DNA from: Gloeotrichia echinulata CP02
GTDB lineage: Bacteria; Cyanobacteriota; Cyanobacteriia; Cyanobacteriales; Nostocaceae
Direction: 5' to 3'
NCBI GenBank assembly: GCA_038087035.1
Contig: CP051187.1
Location: 4,221,001 to 4,285,000, forward strand
Length of the DNA: 64,000 nt
A model generated the notes under the pieces. It was not told the origin of the DNA. It ran no database searches and was given only the letters and a program-made list of their open reading frames with translations. Made by a program: the position numbers and the translations under genes. Numbering within the stretch: position 1 is the first letter of the stretch; each line of letters opens with the position of its first letter. Positions 61,251-64,000 of this stretch are shown piece by piece.

Positions 61251-61400
61251 TGTAGGGTGCGTCAGTCTTGATTATTTAAGGCAGATTAGTAGAGTGTTTT
61301 AATCAGGGACTTCCAAATAAAAAAATATCCCATATGTAGGGTGCATCAGGAGCCAGAAATCCTTGATATCGCCAGAAATTATTGGTACTGACGCACCCTA
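61251..61400. repeat. GTAGGGTGCGTCAG-family element with conserved flank
   Basis: 61336-61400 forms the inverted pair GTAGGGTGCATCAG / CTGACGCACCCTA. Its left flank (ACTTCCAAATAAAAAAATAT, then CCCATAT) is shared with 5948-5976 in inverse orientation. A further GTAGGGTGCGTCAG arm at 61252 may be a second, partial copy. Confidence 0.75.
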
Positions 61401-61462
61401 ACCTAAGCCAAGTTGGGATAATTTATTTTTTGGTGTTCCCTAAGACAATCTACAAAGCTGTT

Positions 61463-62293
61463 ATGAAAATCAACTTTGTTCGTTTAGCTCAACGCCCTGC
61501 CTCCATCAGGCTGGGTTGTTTCATTCTAATTTTATCATTACTATGGTTGCCCTTTGCGGTACCAATATACTTACTAGTGCATGACGCCAATTTAGTAAGT
61601 ATATTGACAATGGTGATACTTTATGTAGAGTTTATTTTTCTACTTAAATTTTGGGGGAAGCAAGCCTACCATAAACCTCAAATACTGCGCCATTATGGCT
61701 TAGAAATCACGCGGCTAAATGGTGTAGAACTGCTGTGTGGTTTGGTTATGGGTGTATTTAATATTACTATACTGTTTGTGGTACAAGGCTTTTTAGGTTG
61801 GCTGGTATGGCAACAACCTAAAATTTTATTATTACAAGTAATTTTAGAAGGTTTAATTGTCAGCTTGGGTGTGGCGTTTGCGGAGGAATTAGTTTTCCGG
61901 GGGTGGTTGTTGGATGAGTTGGAGCGAGATTATAATCCGACTGTGGCTTTGAGGATAGATGCTGTTACTTTTGCGATTTTGCACTTTATTAGACCCTTAG
62001 AGGCAATTATTCAGACATTACCGCAATTTCCGGCTTTAGTATTGTTGGGATTAACGCAGGTATGGGGAAAGCGTTGGCGTCGGGGAAGATTGGGTTTACC
62101 AATTGGTTTACATGGTGGTTTAGTTTGGGGTTATTACATTATTAATGTTGGGGGATTAATTAAATATTCTGGTCAAGTTCCTGATTGGGTGACGGGGGTA
62201 AATAATAATCCTTTGCAAGGTGTGATGGGGGTGTTATTTATGAGTATATTGGCATTTTGGATGAGGGGAAGGACAGTTAAGAATGAGTTATAA
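61463..62293 (+). CDS. CPBP (Abi/CaaX-type) intramembrane endopeptidase
   Basis: 276 residues from ATG 61463 (MKINFVRLAQRP); a longer frame begins inside the preceding repeat and is not preferred. About seven transmembrane helices. Motif 1 is AEELVFRGWLLDEL (E-E-x-x-x-R), motif 2 FAILHFI (F-x-x-x-H) and motif 3 GLHGGLVWGYYIIN (H-x-x-x-N/D-like). The family includes prenyl-protein proteases and bacteriocin-immunity proteins; the substrate here is unknown. Confidence 0.88.
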   Translation: MKINFVRLAQRPASIRLGCFILILSLLWLPFAVPIYLLVHDANLVSILTMVILYVEFIFLLKFWGKQAYHKPQILRHYGLEITRLNGVELLCGLVMGVFNITILFVVQGFLGWLVWQQPKILLLQVILEGLIVSLGVAFAEELVFRGWLLDELERDYNPTVALRIDAVTFAILHFIRPLEAIIQTLPQFPALVLLGLTQVWGKRWRRGRLGLPIGLHGGLVWGYYIINVGGLIKYSGQVPDWVTGVNNNPLQGVMGVLFMSILAFWMRGRTVKNEL

Positions 62294-62479
62294 TTAACGA
62301 TATGAAAGTATCACGCTTCAGATGCAGGCAACTTCTTCAATTTGCACAAAATGTGTTTGATATTAAAACAGATATAGCTGTGGTGTTTTTAGTAAAGATT
62401 GCCATTGAGCCGCATCTTATTAGTGCGGGTATAACGATTATTCCTGTTACATCGATGATATTGTGCTAAGGAGAAAATT

Positions 62480-62725
62480 ATGACCATGATTAGGCTACAA
62501 ATTACCTTTGAATCTTTAATTGAAGCAATTGCATCTCTAAGATTAGAAGAAAAGCATCAGCTTATAGAAATCTTACAAGAGCAAGTTTTGTCAGCAGAAG
62601 AAGATTTATTAGAAGAACATCCACAGGTTATTGCTGAGGTTTTTGAGGCTCGCAAGGCTTATCAAAATGGTGATTATCAAACTATTGAAGAATACATTGC
62701 TAATCAATCTGGTGAAACTTCATGA
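62480..62725 (+). CDS. Antitoxin-like protein of a decayed toxin-antitoxin pair
   Basis: 81 residues, acidic, helical (LEEKHQLIEILQEQVLSAEEDLLEEHPQVIAEVFEARKAYQNGDYQTIEEYI). A ribosome site AAGGAG precedes the ATG by 6 bp. Its stop codon overlaps the ATG of the next frame (ATGA at 62722), the typical coupling of antitoxin and RelE/ParE toxin. The toxin is truncated. Assignment is from context and composition. Confidence 0.65.
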   Translation: MTMIRLQITFESLIEAIASLRLEEKHQLIEILQEQVLSAEEDLLEEHPQVIAEVFEARKAYQNGDYQTIEEYIANQSGETS

Positions 62726-62943
62726 GCTACCAGGTTATTATCCCCAAGCCTGTACAAAAACAATTGGATGCTTTACCAGGGGAGTTATCAGTTGGATGCC
62801 TTACAAATTATATCGTAGCCTGTAGGGGCACAGCACTGCTGTGCCCAAAAGAGTGTATTGGACTCAACCGAGAACCGCTATATAAGTATTGTATAGGGGC
62901 GCAAAGGTTTGCTTTGCGCTCCTACAGATTATCGACTTGTTGA
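62722..62943 (+). pseudogene. RelE/ParE-type toxin, truncated by repeat DNA
   Basis: Starts MSYQVIIPKPVQKQLDALPGE, the classic RelE/ParE beginning, but after about 22 residues the sequence switches to non-toxin DNA: TGTAGGGGCACAGCACTGCT at 62822 and GTAGGGGCGCAAAGG (62894) are repeat-family pieces. The remaining core and catalytic residues are missing, so it cannot be an active toxin. Confidence 0.7.
62822..62931. repeat. Composite of dispersed repeat fragments in the toxin remnant
   Basis: GTAGGGGCACAGCACTGCTGTGCCC (hairpin), GTATTGGACTCAACCGAG (resembling a MITE end) and GGGGCGCAAAGGTTTGCTTTGCGCTCC (variant of the GGCGCAAGGCC palindrome) follow one another. Confidence 0.6.
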
Positions 62944-63028
62944 CAAGATTTTCTAAATTGATATTACCGAAAAATTGATCTTTTGAAAATATAAAATGAC
63001 TTTTTAATTTGTGTAAATTAACTCCAAT

Positions 63029-63667
63029 TCACAACGCCACCTCCACAACTGTTCCCACTACACAAGCTTTATCCAAATTCGCCCCAGTAAAATTCGCACC
63101 TTCTAACTCCGCACATAACAAATTCGCCCTGGTGAAATTCGCCCCGGCTAAATTTGCGCCGCGTAAGTCAGCTTCTTCGAGATTTGCTTCACTCAACAAG
63201 GCGCCGTGTAAATCAGCGCGACTCAAGTCAGCACCTTTAAGATTTGCGCCTGTCAGGTTAGCACCGCGCAAGTCAGCACCGCGTAAGTCAACGCCTTGTA
63301 AATTGACGTTCATTAAATTAGTACCACTCAAAAAAGCACCCGCCAAAGAGACTTCGCTGAGTGTAGCGCCCATTAAGTTAGCGCCGCGTAAATTGCTTCC
63401 CCGCAAGTCAGCGCCTGTTAAATCGGCTTGCATTAAGTTAGCGCCCATGAGGTTCGCCCGCAAGTCAGTTGCTTGGAGGTTAGCACCCATCAAATTTGCG
63501 CCTTCTAAATGTCCACCTTCGAGTTTGGAACCAGAGAAATTGGTGCCGACAAGGGTGGCGCCGGCAAAATTGACGCGGCTTAAATCTAGTTGAGAGAGTT
63601 CCTCATCTTCTAAATTTGCGCCTGAAAGTTCTTTTAGATTTCCGGTTTTAATGGCTTCAATATTCAT
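63029..63667 (-). CDS. Pentapeptide-repeat protein
   Basis: 212 residues; from about residue 16 to the end nearly every fifth residue is Leu/Phe with the A(D/N)LxG pattern (for example ADLRGANLTGANLKGADLSR), giving about 35 repeats and a right-handed beta-helix of about nine coils. There is one break in phase near DLRANLMGANL. No signal peptide. The function is unknown; such proteins in cyanobacteria are often thylakoid lumen or cytoplasmic scaffold proteins. ATG 63667 is the only good start. Confidence 0.93.
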   Translation of the reverse strand: MNIEAIKTGNLKELSGANLEDEELSQLDLSRVNFAGATLVGTNFSGSKLEGGHLEGANLMGANLQATDLRANLMGANLMQADLTGADLRGSNLRGANLMGATLSEVSLAGAFLSGTNLMNVNLQGVDLRGADLRGANLTGANLKGADLSRADLHGALLSEANLEEADLRGANLAGANFTRANLLCAELEGANFTGANLDKACVVGTVVEVAL

Positions 63668-63816
63668 TTCGCTTAACTACTAATCTCCTCACTAAGTAGG
63701 TGAACAAAAACCAACAAAACTATATTGCAAAACGTAAATCTCTCAGAAACCCTTACTAATTATGAATAACAAATAACAAACGACAAATGACATTTGTAAA
63801 CGTTATTGTTACCGAC

Positions 63817-64000
63817 CTACTTAGTTTGGCTGGTGTTATCCCATCGGGAATCAATTAGCCACAAGCCGGCGCTGACTTTGGGTTCTATCAAGGCTAAGTC
63901 GAGTCCTTGTTGTAAACCCATGACTAACAAACCTAGGGTATCTATCAGTTTAGGGTCAAAGCGGGTTGATTGTTGTCTACATTCATCGAATGCTTGAGCA
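63817..64000 (-). CDS. 3' end of a gene entering from the right edge
   Basis: Open minus-strand frame from the window edge to TAG at 63817-63819; the last 60 residues read AQAFDECRQQSTRFDPKLID, then TLGLLVMGLQQGLDLALIEP, then KVSAGLWLIDSRWDNTSQTK. The C-E-C-like DECRQQSTRFDPKLID piece resembles the end of HD/HD-GYP or related signalling domains, but too little is present to name the protein. Confidence 0.55.
   Translation of the reverse strand, partial: AQAFDECRQQSTRFDPKLIDTLGLLVMGLQQGLDLALIEPKVSAGLWLIDSRWDNTSQTK

Noticed and set aside
62302..62469. 55-codon frame MKVSRFRCRQLLQF... before the antitoxin-like gene
   Set aside because: No ribosome site and no recognised family; it may be a remnant of another gene, but the evidence is insufficient.
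63009..63593. 194-codon plus-strand frame opposite the pentapeptide gene
   Set aside because: A periodic antisense shadow of the pentapeptide repeats.

Overview
The window comes from a filamentous cyanobacterium of the Nostoc/Anabaena type (order Nostocales). This rests on sequence signs: frequent GCGATCGC (HIP1) octamers, long runs of heptanucleotide repeats (STRR type), cyanobacterial small families (DUF2839, DUF1815 and DUF1997 types), a single-subunit ferredoxin-type glutamate synthase, and an RNase E carrying the RRRRRRSSA nonapeptide. No tRNA, rRNA or CRISPR array was recognised.

Layout. 1-4.2 kb: the 5' part of a secreted TPR protein, a sigma-factor-like gene, a glyoxalase-like gene and two uncharacterised genes. 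4.2-12.4 kb (minus strand): lysS, preceded by a chaperone-usher pilus cluster (two pilin-like genes, a chaperone, an usher). The usher is split by a complete IS630-type element of 1015 bp; removing the element and one TA restores a continuous 893-codon gene. 12.4-16.4 kb: small genes (Uma2 nuclease, Spy-like protein, M48 protease) in a region full of repeats, including a tandem duplication of which only one copy carries a MITE. 16.4-22 kb: a DinG-like helicase relative, DUF2839 and DUF1815 genes, a thioesterase and dxr. 22.1-29.8 kb: a cell-envelope glycosylation cluster (methyltransferase, methyltransferase-GT2 fusion, GT39, DUF2079, ArnC-like GT2, ArnE-like carrier). 31-40.6 kb: polysaccharide deacetylase, gltB, a NAGPA-type phosphodiester glycosidase and a cupin. 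40.9-47.4 kb: an IscA-like gene and the str operon (rpsL-rpsG-fusA-tuf-rpsJ) with unusually long spacers. 47.6-58.6 kb: a LON-domain protein, pheA, a DUF1997 gene, a solitary tnpB, rnhB, rne and a large radical-SAM protein. 58.6-64 kb: small genes, clpS, a CPBP protease, a decayed toxin-antitoxin pair, a pentapeptide-repeat protein and the 3' end of a further gene.

The most unusual content is non-coding. At least five families of short palindromic, MITE-like elements fill the spacers. One family has ends CAATACnGyTCrGTTAAG, 10-bp target duplications at four insertions, an unoccupied target preserved in the neighbouring tandem copy, and interchangeable internal cores. Another family is nested inside a third. 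These elements, the IS630 copy and the STRR runs have remodelled gene ends and promoters (usher, toxin, iscA 3' end, methyltransferase 5' end). I found no new defence or biosynthetic system made of protein genes; the best candidates for something undescribed are the modular MITE superfamily and the cyanobacterial chaperone-usher cluster it has invaded.
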